Notes: generated by a model not told the origin, from the letters alone. DNA of 64,000 bases from Candidatus Mnemosynella biddleae (GCA_002011165.2 MTMI02000009.1:62001-126000); one strand, 5' to 3'; shown: positions 1-9,598, numbered from the stretch's first letter. Numbers and translations: made by a program.

Positions 1-213
1 CACTTTCACAAGAACATCGGATTTCATTCTGAGAAGAATTGAAGCATAGAGAAGCGTTCTTCCAGAAATTCTCAGATCGAGTTTTCTCATCTCCTCAAGT
101 CGTCTCAGAAATTTATCAGTGACCTCGACTATGTCTATGTTCCAAGGATCTATCTCTCCTCTCTCTGCCATTTCCACAAGAATCTTTATGGGCTGTTCAA
201 ATTCTTCGTTAAT
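1..213 (-). CDS. scpA: Segregation and condensation protein A (ScpA), N-terminal part; cut by window edge
   Basis: Reading leftward from the smc stop gives about 70 residues matching the ScpA/kleisin N-terminus: a PIKILVEMAERGEIDPW segment, then VTDKFLRRLEEMRKLDLR and an SGRTLLYASILLRMKSD stretch. ScpA bridges the heads of SMC in the archaeal condensin. The frame is closed by a TGA immediately upstream of an ATT codon (211-213) that overlaps the smc TAA. No ATG, GTG or TTG lies between that stop and the family's conserved start, so initiation is either at this ATT or inside the conserved region, at GTG 175-177 or ATG 169-171. The smc-scpA order with overlapping ends supports co-transcription. 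The C-terminus lies outside the window. Confidence 0.75.
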   Translation of the reverse strand, partial: MNEEFEQPIKILVEMAERGEIDPWNIDIVEVTDKFLRRLEEMRKLDLRISGRTLLYASILLRMKSDVLVKV

Positions 214-3200
214 TCAGCTTCACCCCCGTGACTGTTGATTTTCCATCTTCTTGCATCACAACTCCGACGGTTCTATTCGCCGATTCTATCATTGGTCTTC
301 TCAGTGAGACGACTATGAACTGAGCATCTTTCGAGAGTCTTCTTATCATAGAAGCGACTCTCTCAACATTTGCACCATCCAAAAACATATCTATCTCATC
401 GAGAACGTAAAAAGGAGCGGGTTTATATCTTTGAATTGCGAAAATGAATGAAAGAGCGGTTAAACTTTTTTCCCCTCCACTCATAGCACTCAATTTGTTT
501 ATCGTCTTAGCTTTTGGTCTGGCCTTTATGAGAAGGCCACCTTTAAATGGATCTTCAGGATTTTCCAGAATGAGTTCTCCTTCTCCTTCTGAGAGCTCAT
601 GAAAGATCTCTTTAAAATGCCTGTTAATTTCGTTGAAGGCATCCATAAAAGTCTTCTTTTTCATGGCCTCGTATTTTTCAATTCTCTTGATTATCTCATT
701 CATCTCCGTGTAAAGCGTATCTCTCTTCTTTTTCTTATCCTCTAATCTTCTTGAAATTTCCTCATACTCTTCTGGTGCTTTCATATTCACGATTCCCAGA
801 GCTTCCATCTCTCTGTCAATCTCTTCTATCCTCTTCATCAATTCCTCGTAACTTATCTCCTCTTTTAACTCCTCTACTTCCTCTACTTCGTTTTCGCTCT
901 CCAAAGACCTAACATAATCTCTAAGTTCATCTCTTCGCATCTCAAAACGCTTTATTCTCTCCTCTATCCTGGAGATCTCCGACGAAATTACGTTTTTCTC
1001 AACTTCCATCCTCCTAATACTCTCAATTCTCATGTCTCTCTCTTTTCTGAGTTGATTTACTCTCTCTTCAAAAACGGAAAGTCTCTCCTCAAGATTTTTC
1101 AAGAGCTCTGATCTTTTCTCGATCTCTTCTCTTTCACTCTTTATTGTCTCTTCAAGTTCTCTCACTCTTATATCACTTTCTTCGACGCTCCTTCTCAGAT
1201 CCTTTATGAGCTTCTCCAAATATTCAACCTCAAGTTTTGCAGAGTTAATTCTTGAATCGCTCTGTCTAATCTGTTCTTTTACATCTTCTATCTCTCCTCT
1301 CAGCTCCTCCTCTTTTCTCTTCATTTCTGGGATTTTTGAGCTTTTTATCATTTTTTCGTATTTTTCAAGCTCTTTTGCTATCGAAGAGAGCTCCTCATCA
1401 ATTTTCATTGAATGCTCGTCTATTTCTCCAATTCTGTTCACAAGGAATCTTATTTCCTCCTCGATTTCCTTTATCTCACGCTCAATGAGAGTTCTCTCCT
1501 CTTTCAAATTTTCCACTTCTGATTTCAGTTCCTCAATCCTCTTCGGAACCTCATCGAGCCTCCTCTCATTTGAATAGAGAGCTTCTCTTAAAGATCTGAG
1601 CTCATTTTCTTTCAAAACATATTCCTGTTTTTTGATCTTCAATTTACCTTCAAGCTCCTCTATTTGTTCTTCTATTGCAACAAGCCTCTCTTCATCCTCA
1701 TCTACGAAACTGAACCTTGATCTCGGTGTATAGCCTCCAGTAATTGCACCTCCTTTTTCGATGAGCTCTCCATCAAGTGTTACCATCCTCCATTTTCCAA
1801 TGTGCTTTCTCGCAGACTCAAGATCTCTCATCACCAGTGTATCTCTGAAAACATACCAAAACGCAGATTCAAACTTCTTATCATAAGTGATCAAATTGAT
1901 CGCATAATCTATGGCTCCCTCAACTTCAGGCTTTATGAGTTTCGGAGGGGAATCCCGAATGACATTCAATGGAAGAAACGTTGCTCTTCCCACTCTTTCA
2001 GTCTTGAGCATTTCGATAGCTCTTGCAGCATCTTCATCAGTTGCCACAACTATGTACTGCATCCTCTGACCCGCTGCGATCTCGAGAGCTTTTGCATATT
2101 CTGATTTTACCTTTCCAAGCTCTGCAATTGCTCCATAAATACCTGGAAGAATTCTGTCATCTCTCCATCTGAGAACTTTTTCAACCGCAGAAGAATATCC
2201 AGAGAGTTCTCTCACTGCACTTATTTTAGCTTCTATAGAAGACCTCTCTCTCTCGAGAGCTCTTAGCTTGGAGTCCAAATTCTCCATTTCCTTAAGAATT
2301 AAAGTGAGCTCTTCTTCAGCTCTCTTAATTTCCTTTAAATTCTTCTCGATGATCTTTCTGATTAGCTCTTCTTCTCTTTCTATTTCATCTTTTTTAGATG
2401 ATATTTCCGATATTTTTCGATCTATTTCTCCGATCCTTTTCTTTTTCCTTTCAATCTCTTCAGATCTGCTTCTCAGATTATCGTAATGTCTGTCCCTCTC
2501 CCTCAAAAGATCGTTTTTTAGATCTTTCAATTCGTTTGTTTTAGCTCTCAATTCTTCGTATTTCGGAGCAACATCCGAATATTCCTCTTCAAGCTCCGCA
2601 ATTTGCATTCTCAAAACTCCGAGCTGAGATTCGAGATTGATCTTTCTATCCTCGAGATTTTTCTTTCTCTCTTCGAGAATGTTGATCTCTTGAAGAAGAG
2701 ATGTTCTTTTGTCCTCATTTTCTCTGATCTCTCTTCTTATGTTCAAAGACTTGTTTTTCTCTTCTTCAATTCTCCTCTCCGACTCTTTGATTATTCTCTC
2801 CGAAAGAGCGTTTGAGGATCTTAGATTTTCAATCTCCCTATTGAGTTTCAATCTCTCTTCAACCGCAATCTGATCGATTTCTGAATTTATTTTTGAGACT
2901 TCATCTTCCACTTCTCTGATCTTCCTATTCAGCACAGTCAAGTCACTTGTCATGGCATCTTTCTCTCTTTGAAGTCTTTCTATCTCCTTCTCAACTCTTC
3001 CGAGCTCTTCTCTATACTCTTTCAGCTTTACCGTGGCAATCATAGATTCATATCTCTTCTTCTTCTCTCTCAATCCGAGATATTTAAGAGCGACCTCTCT
3101 GTCTTTTTCAAGTTCTTTCAGCCTAATTTCATCCTCTTTTATCAGAATCTCCATCTGTTCGATTCTCTCCCTCACGATGTTCAGCTGTTCTTTTGCTTGC

Positions 3201-4216
3201 TCTTTCTTCTCATCGAACTCTGCTATTCCAGCAATCTCGTCTATTATCTTCCTCCTCTCAACAGGAGTCATCAAAGTTATTCTCGTTACATCTCCCTGAA
3301 GAACGATGTTATAAGCTTCTGAAGAGATTCCCGCATCGGAGAGAAGTTCATGAAGTTCGCTCATTGTCACGGGCTTCTCGTTGATGTAAAAGTAGCTGTA
3401 ATAATTCGATTCCGTCTCTTTAACTCTCCTCATTATTCTGATCTCATCACTCTCAACCGGAACTTTTCGATCCGAGTTATCCAAAACGATTTTCACGTAC
3501 ATCGAATTTGCTCTTTTCCCATTTTTCTCAGTATGAATCAAATCTGTGAGCTTTTCCGCTCTAAGAGCTCTTGAACCAGAAAGACCGAGTGCAAAAACTA
3601 TTCCATCAATTATATTGCTGTTATGCACGATTATTCCATTAGCAAGGAAATTATGTTCGCCTTCAACGCAGAGATCATAGACAAATGGGTATGGCGAGGG
3701 AACTTTTCTAACAGATTTAACTCTCTCAAAGCCCAGATCTGTGCTCAGTTGAAAATTCTCGCTCACTATCACGAAATCTCCAGGAATCAGAGAAGAAGCA
3801 GTCTTCACGATGATTCCTTCTTTCCAGAGAAAGAAGGGATGAGTTGGAGTGGTCATCAGAGTTCTTCCAGAGAGAAGTCTTACTTCTATGAGGGAGTTGG
3901 GAGAAGATCTTTTCATGAAAGCTGAAACAGGGCGTTCTACAAGTCTCATTTTCTTATCCATCGAAAGAATGTAAATTTTCCCCGAAAAAGAGACGAATCC
4001 ATCTTTAATCTTCGAAGAACTCTTTTTTAGGGCATTCTCTACAATAGATCCAATTGTTCTAACCTCTCCATTTGATAAAGTCACAAGAGCCTCAGGAGTG
4101 AGACACTTTCCAGATCCATTTGGACCTGTAATGACCGTGAAATCTCTGTAAAATGGTATTCGTGTTCTTCTTCCAAATGACTTGAAGTTATTGAATTCTA
4201 TTTCCTTGATATACAC
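209..4216 (-). CDS. smc: Chromosome segregation ATPase SMC with inserted intein
   Basis: Precursor of 1335 residues; removing the 162-residue intein leaves about 1173, the usual archaeal SMC length. The N-terminal ATPase half ends in Walker A (GPNGSGK, residues 31-37), directly interrupted by the intein and resumed at Ser200 with SNIIDGIVFALG. Two long Glu/Lys/Arg-rich coiled coils flank a hinge domain at about residues 690-830. The C-terminal head has the signature MSGGEKSLTALSF near residue 1245 and Walker B FYVLDEIDMFLD near 1270. SMC dimers with ScpA compact and segregate chromosomes. The start is GTG at 4214-4216, preceded by AAGGGG. A TATA-like element lies between it and aspS, so it probably has its own promoter while also following aspS. 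Confidence 0.97.
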   Translation of the reverse strand: MYIKEIEFNNFKSFGRRTRIPFYRDFTVITGPNGSGKCLTPEALVTLSNGEVRTIGSIVENALKKSSSKIKDGFVSFSGKIYILSMDKKMRLVERPVSAFMKRSSPNSLIEVRLLSGRTLMTTPTHPFFLWKEGIIVKTASSLIPGDFVIVSENFQLSTDLGFERVKSVRKVPSPYPFVYDLCVEGEHNFLANGIIVHNSNIIDGIVFALGLSGSRALRAEKLTDLIHTEKNGKRANSMYVKIVLDNSDRKVPVESDEIRIMRRVKETESNYYSYFYINEKPVTMSELHELLSDAGISSEAYNIVLQGDVTRITLMTPVERRKIIDEIAGIAEFDEKKEQAKEQLNIVRERIEQMEILIKEDEIRLKELEKDREVALKYLGLREKKKRYESMIATVKLKEYREELGRVEKEIERLQREKDAMTSDLTVLNRKIREVEDEVSKINSEIDQIAVEERLKLNREIENLRSSNALSERIIKESERRIEEEKNKSLNIRREIRENEDKRTSLLQEINILEERKKNLEDRKINLESQLGVLRMQIAELEEEYSDVAPKYEELRAKTNELKDLKNDLLRERDRHYDNLRSRSEEIERKKKRIGEIDRKISEISSKKDEIEREEELIRKIIEKNLKEIKRAEEELTLILKEMENLDSKLRALERERSSIEAKISAVRELSGYSSAVEKVLRWRDDRILPGIYGAIAELGKVKSEYAKALEIAAGQRMQYIVVATDEDAARAIEMLKTERVGRATFLPLNVIRDSPPKLIKPEVEGAIDYAINLITYDKKFESAFWYVFRDTLVMRDLESARKHIGKWRMVTLDGELIEKGGAITGGYTPRSRFSFVDEDEERLVAIEEQIEELEGKLKIKKQEYVLKENELRSLREALYSNERRLDEVPKRIEELKSEVENLKEERTLIEREIKEIEEEIRFLVNRIGEIDEHSMKIDEELSSIAKELEKYEKMIKSSKIPEMKRKEEELRGEIEDVKEQIRQSDSRINSAKLEVEYLEKLIKDLRRSVEESDIRVRELEETIKSEREEIEKRSELLKNLEERLSVFEERVNQLRKERDMRIESIRRMEVEKNVISSEISRIEERIKRFEMRRDELRDYVRSLESENEVEEVEELKEEISYEELMKRIEEIDREMEALGIVNMKAPEEYEEISRRLEDKKKKRDTLYTEMNEIIKRIEKYEAMKKKTFMDAFNEINRHFKEIFHELSEGEGELILENPEDPFKGGLLIKARPKAKTINKLSAMSGGEKSLTALSFIFAIQRYKPAPFYVLDEIDMFLDGANVERVASMIRRLSKDAQFIVVSLRRPMIESANRTVGVVMQEDGKSTVTGVKLN
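3620..4105 (-). other. Mini-intein in the SMC Walker A motif
   Basis: In-frame insertion of 162 residues between Lys37 and Ser200 of the SMC precursor. It starts with Cys (CLTPEALV, block A), has a block B with the TxxH motif (TTPTHPF) about 86-91 residues in, and ends with a block F/G signature (VYDLCVEGEHNFLANG, then IIVHN). The terminal His-Asn and the following Ser are the canonical splice-junction residues, so splicing looks functional. No LAGLIDADG or HNH endonuclease motif is visible, and the length leaves no room for one, so this is a mini-intein that cannot home by itself. It splits the ATP-binding P-loop GPNGSGK/S, so SMC cannot bind ATP until spliced. Confidence 0.95.
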
Positions 4217-4261
4217 CGCAAGCTACCCCTTTCTCTGGTTAGAATTTCAGAAATTTTGGAA

Positions 4262-4269
4262 TATATAAA
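4262..4269 (-). promoter_or_regulatory. TATA-like element upstream of smc
   Basis: On the minus strand TTTATATA lies just beyond the aspS stop codon, about 46 bases upstream of the smc GTG start. Archaeal initiation about 25 bases downstream would give a short leader carrying the AAGGGG ribosome-binding site. This suggests smc-scpA can be transcribed independently of aspS. Inferred from sequence only. Confidence 0.5.
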
Positions 4270-5556
4270 TTACGGGGTAACTCTTTTGCGATCTCTCGGG
4301 AAGAGAACCGCCTCCCTGATGTTATCGAGACCCAGAAGTGTCATAATCAACCTCTCAGCTCCAAGACCCCAGCCGGCATGAGGGGGCATTCCATAACGAA
4401 AAGCCTCGATATAGAACTCAAAACTCTCAGGATTGAGTCCGTTGGCTTCAATTCTTTCGGTTAAGAGGTCTGGAAGATGTATTCTTTGAGCTCCTGAAGC
4501 GAGCTCCATTCTGGGGTGCATGAGATCAAATGAGTGGGAGACCTTTGGATTCTCGCTACAGGGCATCACATAAAATGGTTTTGCATCAGTAGGCCATCTC
4601 GTTATGAAATAGTGCTCTCCGATATGCTCTCCAATCTTTTTCTCATCCTGAGTGGAGAGATCTTCTCCCCACCCTATTCCCGCAATTTCTACTGCTTCAT
4701 CATAGGTGATTCTCTCGAAAGGCACTTCAGGAATATTCAAAGAGACTTTCAGCAAGTTAAGTTCTTTTTCACAATTCTCTTGAACATCCAAGTATACTCT
4801 CTGGATGAGTCTTTCGAGAATATCCATAACATCTTCGTCTGTTGCAAATGCACACTCTATATCAATTGAGGTAACTTCGTTGAGGTGTCTTGTGGTATCA
4901 TGCTCTTCCGCTCTGAAAATTGGACCTATCTCAAAAACCCTATCCAGACCGGTTGCCATCATCATTTGTTTGTATAGCTGAGGGCTCTGATTGAGAAATG
5001 CCTCTCTTTCGAAGTATGAGATTGGGAAAAGTGCTGTACCTCCCTCTGTTGCAGTTGCAACGATTTTCGGAGTTGTTATTTCGAAGAACCCCTCAGAAGA
5101 GAGAAATCTCCTAACTGATTGCATCACATGATGTCTCACTCTAAAAATCGCCTGAATTCTTGGTCTTCTGAGATCGAGATATCTTGCATCCAGTCTTGTA
5201 TCGAGTTCTGCAGGAATTCTATCTGTTGTATCCAAAGGAAGCGGAGTTGCAGCTTTATTCAGAATTTCAATCTCTTCGGGAAGAATTTCGAATCCATTTG
5301 GAGCTTTTTGCTCTCTCTTTACCTTTCCCAAAACCGAGATGACAGTCTCTCTAGATAGCTCTCTAGCTCTCTTCAACAGTTCTTCTCCAAGTGCTTTCGG
5401 AATTGTTATTTGAAGAAGCCCTTCCCTGTCTCTCAGAACTATAAAGACTATCCCTCCGAGATCTCTTATCTCGTGAACCCAGCCAGCAACCCTAACACTT
5501 TCTCCATCCATATCGAGAGATATTTCATTTGAATAATGCGTTCTCCAAACCATCAT
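4270..5556 (-). CDS. aspS: Aspartyl-tRNA synthetase (archaeal type)
   Basis: A 428-residue class IIb aminoacyl-tRNA synthetase. An N-terminal OB-fold anticodon-binding domain (about residues 10-105, [20 protein letters not shown]) is followed by the catalytic core. Motif 2 is [15 protein letters not shown] near residue 215 and motif 3 is [15 protein letters not shown] near residue 400. It lacks the bacterial GAD insertion, as archaeal enzymes do. Many archaeal AspRS also charge tRNA-Asn for transamidation; the sequence alone does not decide whether this one is non-discriminating. The start (tandem ATG at 5551-5556) overlaps the hisD stop, so it is translationally coupled at the end of the CoA/histidine operon. 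Confidence 0.97.
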   Translation of the reverse strand: MMVWRTHYSNEISLDMDGESVRVAGWVHEIRDLGGIVFIVLRDREGLLQITIPKALGEELLKRARELSRETVISVLGKVKREQKAPNGFEILPEEIEILNKAATPLPLDTTDRIPAELDTRLDARYLDLRRPRIQAIFRVRHHVMQSVRRFLSSEGFFEITTPKIVATATEGGTALFPISYFEREAFLNQSPQLYKQMMMATGLDRVFEIGPIFRAEEHDTTRHLNEVTSIDIECAFATDEDVMDILERLIQRVYLDVQENCEKELNLLKVSLNIPEVPFERITYDEAVEIAGIGWGEDLSTQDEKKIGEHIGEHYFITRWPTDAKPFYVMPCSENPKVSHSFDLMHPRMELASGAQRIHLPDLLTERIEANGLNPESFEFYIEAFRYGMPPHAGWGLGAERLIMTLLGLDNIREAVLFPRDRKRVTP

Positions 5557-6827
5557 TCAAACCTCCATTTCACAGATTTCGCATGTTCGTGAAGCCCTTC
5601 GGCTTCTGCAAGCCTCACAATGATATCTTTTATCTCCTTCAGTCCTTCCTCTGTTAGATATTGAATTAAGATTCTTTTGATGAAATGCTCCACGTTAAGA
5701 CCGCTGTAAATTTTTGCCCCACCATTTGTCGGAAGAACGTGATTTGAACCCGAAGCATAATCTCCAGAGGCAACAGGAGAATAAGTTCCCAAGAATATCG
5801 CTCCTGCATTTTCAACAAATTCCATTTCCCTCATCGGATTCTTCGTCATGATGACCAAATGCTCTGGAGCGTAATCATTCACGAACTCTACTGCATCCTC
5901 GATAGAGGAATAGACAATTATCAGGGAATTTCTCAGTGATGAAATAAGAATTTCACTTCTTAAAGATTTGGATATTTCAGACTCCACTATTTCTTTGATC
6001 TTCTTGCCAAGATCCTCAGAATTTACAAGAGCTATTGATTGAGCCATAGGATCATGTTCTGCCTGAGCGAGAATCTCAGAGGCCACAAGTTTGGGATTTG
6101 CGGATTCATCAGCCAAGATCATAACTTCTGATGGACCTGCAGGAAAATCTATTTCACAGATTCCTCTTATTGCGAGTTTCGCTGCAGTGACGTAAATGTT
6201 TCCAGGACCGACTATTTTCTCCACTTCTCTGACACTTTCTGTGCCATATGCCATTGCTGCAATAGCCTGAGCTCCTCCGACTCTGTAAACCTCATCTACT
6301 CCAGCTATATCGGCTGCAACAAGAGTTAGAGGATTGACTTCACCGTTGCTGGATGGTGGTGTGCACATAACTACATGCTTAACTCCAGCAACAATTGCAG
6401 GAACAGAATTCATAAAGACTGAAGATGGATATGAGGCTTTTCCCCCAGGAACGTAAATTCCAACGGTTTTTAAGGGAGAGATTTTCTGGCCTACAAAAAC
6501 GCCTCTTCTTATCTCTTCTAACCAGATTTTCTTAGACATCTGCTTCTGGTGAAACGCATGGATATTATCGTATGCATAATAAAGAGCATTAACTAAGCTC
6601 TCATCCACCAACTCATAAGCCCTTTCAATTTCCTCTTCAGACACCCTAATCGAAGAAATCTTCACTCCATCAAACATCTCAGTGTATTTCAGAAGAGCTT
6701 CATCTCCATTTTCTGCAACATCCTCTATTATTGGTTTCACCTTCTCAACATACTCTTCGAGATTGATCTCTCTCTTCAGAAGCTCGGAATACTTCTCTCT
6801 CTCTTCTAATTTGAAAATTTGTATCAT
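5553..6827 (-). CDS. hisD: Histidinol dehydrogenase
   Basis: Catalyses the last two steps of histidine biosynthesis, histidinol to histidine with two NAD+. Typical HisD features are visible: VGIYVPGGKASYPSSV, the signature IVGPGNIYVTAAKLA, IDFPAGPSEVMILADE, a Zn-ligand region with AEHDPMAQS, and the C-terminal YAPEHLVIM and SGSNHVLPT segments. The start is ATG 6825-6827, which overlaps the upstream stop as ATGA and follows GGGAGAGATGG; an in-frame upstream start (6872) would overlap the preceding gene and lacks homology. That gives 424 residues, normal for the family. Other his genes are not in the window, so it sits apart from the rest of the pathway. Confidence 0.97.
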   Translation of the reverse strand: MIQIFKLEEREKYSELLKREINLEEYVEKVKPIIEDVAENGDEALLKYTEMFDGVKISSIRVSEEEIERAYELVDESLVNALYYAYDNIHAFHQKQMSKKIWLEEIRRGVFVGQKISPLKTVGIYVPGGKASYPSSVFMNSVPAIVAGVKHVVMCTPPSSNGEVNPLTLVAADIAGVDEVYRVGGAQAIAAMAYGTESVREVEKIVGPGNIYVTAAKLAIRGICEIDFPAGPSEVMILADESANPKLVASEILAQAEHDPMAQSIALVNSEDLGKKIKEIVESEISKSLRSEILISSLRNSLIIVYSSIEDAVEFVNDYAPEHLVIMTKNPMREMEFVENAGAIFLGTYSPVASGDYASGSNHVLPTNGGAKIYSGLNVEHFIKRILIQYLTEEGLKEIKDIIVRLAEAEGLHEHAKSVKWRFE

Positions 6828-7573
6828 TTTTCCATCTCTCCCTGAAGATGATTGATGATTTCTTCGATACACCTTTTCAGAATCTCCTTATTATCGTAAT
6901 TATTCTTAATCTCTTTCAACTCTTCTTTCTTCAACTCTTTCATCTCTTCAGCCATCTTCACCATATTTGGAATTGCTCTCACAACATTATCAACAATGGT
7001 GATTGTTGCAGTTCTAGCAGTTCTTGAAAAGGGATTGAGGTCAATTGCGATAACCTCCTTTCCCATCTTTATAAGAGCTTCGCACCTATCTCCATCCTCT
7101 AAAGGAACGAGAACAACATCAGAAGAAAAGATTCCTTCTCTATCGCATTTTCCTCGCTCATGTTCTAAACCGGGAATTCTGGCGTCTCCTTTCATTCCAA
7201 GAACCTTTTTTGCTCCATGCTTTTTTAAATGCTCAACAATCTTTTGGAGTCTTTCTTCAGTTCTATGAAAGAGATTAACTTCAATCGGAGCGCTTAAAAT
7301 TTCAGAGAGCTTCGATATTTCCGAGGCGACCAATACTGCAGTGTTTCCATTGACCGAAATGATGGGGCGAGAAGCAAGGAGGAGAGTTGCAACCGCTGTT
7401 CTCTCAGCCTCAAGGGCGTAGGGCATTGTTCTCTCTCCGATGAGATAATCAAAGGTCTCTCCTCTTCCATGAGCTATGAGACCCTCAAGTGCGACGATTC
7501 CATCTCTCATACCTTTCACAAGTCTCTCTCTGAGAATCAAAGACTCATATCTTGGATGAGACTTAGGAATCAT
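6824..7573 (-). CDS. 4-phosphopantoate--beta-alanine ligase (phosphopantothenate synthetase)
   Basis: A 249-residue COG1701 protein. Archaea make 4-phosphopantothenate by pantoate kinase plus this ligase instead of bacterial PanC/CoaA. Recognisable segments are HPRYESLILRERLVKGM at the N-terminus, GRGETFDYLIGERT, an SVNGNTAVL turn, GDARIPGLEHERG, and the strongly conserved LVPLEDGDRCEAL and IDLNPFSRTARTATI. It follows pantoate kinase with an 11-base overlap and overlaps hisD by ATGA, so the two pathway enzymes are co-translated. The C-terminal 40 residues are a charged helix of Glu/Lys. Confidence 0.95.
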   Translation of the reverse strand: MIPKSHPRYESLILRERLVKGMRDGIVALEGLIAHGRGETFDYLIGERTMPYALEAERTAVATLLLASRPIISVNGNTAVLVASEISKLSEILSAPIEVNLFHRTEERLQKIVEHLKKHGAKKVLGMKGDARIPGLEHERGKCDREGIFSSDVVLVPLEDGDRCEALIKMGKEVIAIDLNPFSRTARTATITIVDNVVRAIPNMVKMAEEMKELKKEELKEIKNNYDNKEILKRCIEEIINHLQGEMEK

Positions 7574-8423
7574 ATATTAACCTCCCTGGAGTTGTGGTGA
7601 TTCTCGTTTTCACAACCTCTCCATATTCTCTTAAATCGTCTCCGTTGATCTGAAAGATTGTTTCTCCAAGCATCGCTATTCCAGCTTTTCCTCCTCTTCT
7701 TTCAACTTCTTCAACTATTTCAATCAGTTCTCTATTAACAAGCTCGGTTTCTTTGGCGAAGAGTTTGGAGAGTTGAATAAAAGAATTAAGAGATTTATCT
7801 CTCAGAAATTCTCTAAAGCATTTTGCTCCAACCTCTTTAATCCGTCTGACAGCATCTTCATCTTCTAAAACACCTTTTGTGCTCTTTTCTCCAAGGAAAA
7901 GAAGAGTTACTGGTAGCTCCGGAGTAAGAATTCTATCCGCAATTCCCTTTCCGAGTGCTCCAGCTTTTCTTCTCAGAACAACTCCTCCAGTACTCTGGGC
8001 TATCACATCACCCAACCCTGTTTGATTAAGAACTTCCGCAATATGAGCAAATTCCGAGGCCTCGATGTAACTGAAATTGAGATTCTTCAGAAGTGAAATT
8101 GAGAGAGAGCTTCCCAGTACTATTGCCCCACTTACTCCGAGACCCACTCCCAAAGGAGGAGACTCCAAAATTCTTGCTCTGATGCCTTTAACTCCCATAA
8201 GTCTTAATAAAGTTTCGAATGTTGGCATTTCTATTCTCTTTCCGAGGAATAATAGTTCATTTCTATCGCCTTCTTCAACTTCGAGTCTCACAGAGAAGTC
8301 AAGCGTGAAACCGCATCCCACTGAACCCTTCTTAGAAGGATCTTTGTCTTCGACTACTGAAAAGAACCCTGTGATGTGTGAGGGAACTTCTGCTATTGCA
8401 GTTCTCTTTCTACTGCATCCCAT
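7563..8423 (-). CDS. Pantoate kinase (GHMP family)
   Basis: A 286-residue GHMP-superfamily kinase of the archaeal CoA pathway, phosphorylating pantoate with ATP. The N-terminus has the family-specific AEVPSHITGFFSVVED, followed by GSVGCGFTLDFSV. The GHMP motif PPLGVGLGVSGAIVLG (about residues 90-105) is the phosphate-binding loop, and GLGDVIAQSTGGVVLR follows near residue 150. The only ATG (8421-8423) lies inside the end of coaBC, overlapping it by 31 bases; homologous proteins begin close to the VPSHITG segment, so a slightly later non-ATG start is possible. The next gene is the pathway's next enzyme. Confidence 0.94.
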   Translation of the reverse strand: MGCSRKRTAIAEVPSHITGFFSVVEDKDPSKKGSVGCGFTLDFSVRLEVEEGDRNELLFLGKRIEMPTFETLLRLMGVKGIRARILESPPLGVGLGVSGAIVLGSSLSISLLKNLNFSYIEASEFAHIAEVLNQTGLGDVIAQSTGGVVLRRKAGALGKGIADRILTPELPVTLLFLGEKSTKGVLEDEDAVRRIKEVGAKCFREFLRDKSLNSFIQLSKLFAKETELVNRELIEIVEEVERRGGKAGIAMLGETIFQINGDDLREYGEVVKTRITTTPGRLIYDS

Positions 8424-9598
8424 ATACTCACCGCAATATCTTCTTTCCTTCCATTCACTTTCTCGATGCTCTCTCCAATGATATAAACTTCATTCTCCTC
8501 TCCGCCCATTCCTCCTCTGAGAACGTCGTTAGCTACGATGATTTTTGCCCCGATCTCCTCTTTTCTTCTCCTTGCAATTTCTATGAGCTCCTTCTCGCTC
8601 ACTCCCGTTTCCGCTTTGAAGGCGACGATAAAAACTTCGGGATATCTCTTGGAAACCTCAAAAATGATTTTCTTCGTCGGTTTCAGTTTCAAGGTGAGTT
8701 CATCCATTCCAGAGGGTATTTTCTTTTCGAATTTTTCGGGAGTGTAATCTGCAATTGCAGCCGAGGAGATAAAAATATCACATCCTCTTTCCATTTCTCT
8801 AAGAACTGCGGAAAGCATCTCTTCAGCACTTTCAACTCTCACTTCTTTTATACCCCTCAGACCCAGAGTTCCTCTATGAATTATTGTGACGCTTGCACCT
8901 CTTCTGTATGCTTCTTTTGCAAGCTCCTCTCCAGTTCTCCCAGAGCTCCTGTTTGTAAGAATCCTTATCGGATCTAAGCTCTCTGCAGTTGCTCCAGACG
9001 TTATTAGAACTCTCTTACCTTCGAGACTCTTACCGCAGAGTTCTCTCTCAACTTCTATAATAATCTCATCATTTTCCGCTATTTTTGCTGTTTCTTCCTT
9101 GATCACAGGAGAGATGATCTTGATACCCCATGATCTTAGAGTCTCAATGTGCTCTCTTATCTTGGGATGTGAAAACATTGAAAAGTGCATTGCAGGAACG
9201 ATAATGATTGGAAGACCTCTTCCAAGTGCTGTTGTCGCGAAAGTTGTCACAGGGGTGTCATCTATTCCGAGAGCGATTTTCGAAATTGTGTTTGCGGTTG
9301 CTGGAGCAATAAGTAGAAGATCTGCTTCCCCTCCTTCTCCGCAATATCTCACATGCTCCACCTCTCCGGTAATCTCCGTTATCACTTTATTTCCAGTTGC
9401 ATAGTGAAGAGCATCTGGATGAAGGATTTTCTGGGATGCTTCACTCATCACCGCAACAACTTCTGCACCCCTTCTTATGAGTTCTCTTGCGAGTTCAATC
9501 GTTCTTACTGCTGCAATGCTTCCAGTAACTCCAAGAACTATTGTCTTGCCTTCAAGTCTTTGGCTTTTCAAGCCTCGAATTTTCTTTGAAGGGTGCAT
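8393..9598 (-). CDS. coaBC: Bifunctional phosphopantothenoylcysteine decarboxylase/phosphopantothenate--cysteine ligase
   Basis: A 401-residue fused enzyme making 4'-phosphopantetheine in CoA synthesis. The N-terminal flavodoxin-like CoaC half has IVLGVTGSIAAVRTIELA, the FMN/decarboxylase segment ADLLLIAPATANTISKIA, and the PAMHFSM motif (PAMN in bacteria, PAMH common in archaea). The CoaB half starts near residue 200 with RVLITSGATAESLDPIR and continues with LTNRSSGRTGEELA, SSAAIADYTP and the Lys-rich KLKPTKKI segment. The start with MHPSKKIRG is typical of archaeal homologues. It is the first gene of the CoA operon and is divergent from cdhA across about 150 bases. Confidence 0.96.
   Translation of the reverse strand: MHPSKKIRGLKSQRLEGKTIVLGVTGSIAAVRTIELARELIRRGAEVVAVMSEASQKILHPDALHYATGNKVITEITGEVEHVRYCGEGGEADLLLIAPATANTISKIALGIDDTPVTTFATTALGRGLPIIIVPAMHFSMFSHPKIREHIETLRSWGIKIISPVIKEETAKIAENDEIIIEVERELCGKSLEGKRVLITSGATAESLDPIRILTNRSSGRTGEELAKEAYRRGASVTIIHRGTLGLRGIKEVRVESAEEMLSAVLREMERGCDIFISSAAIADYTPEKFEKKIPSGMDELTLKLKPTKKIIFEVSKRYPEVFIVAFKAETGVSEKELIEIARRRKEEIGAKIIVANDVLRGGMGGEENEVYIIGESIEKVNGRKEDIAVSIWDAVERELQ

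Noticed and set aside
1206-3925. Several plus-strand open frames of 60-120 codons opposite smc
   Set aside because: They are antisense shadows of the coiled-coil coding sequence: Ser/Phe/Leu-rich translations of complementary Glu/Lys/Arg codons, with no ribosome-binding site or family resemblance.
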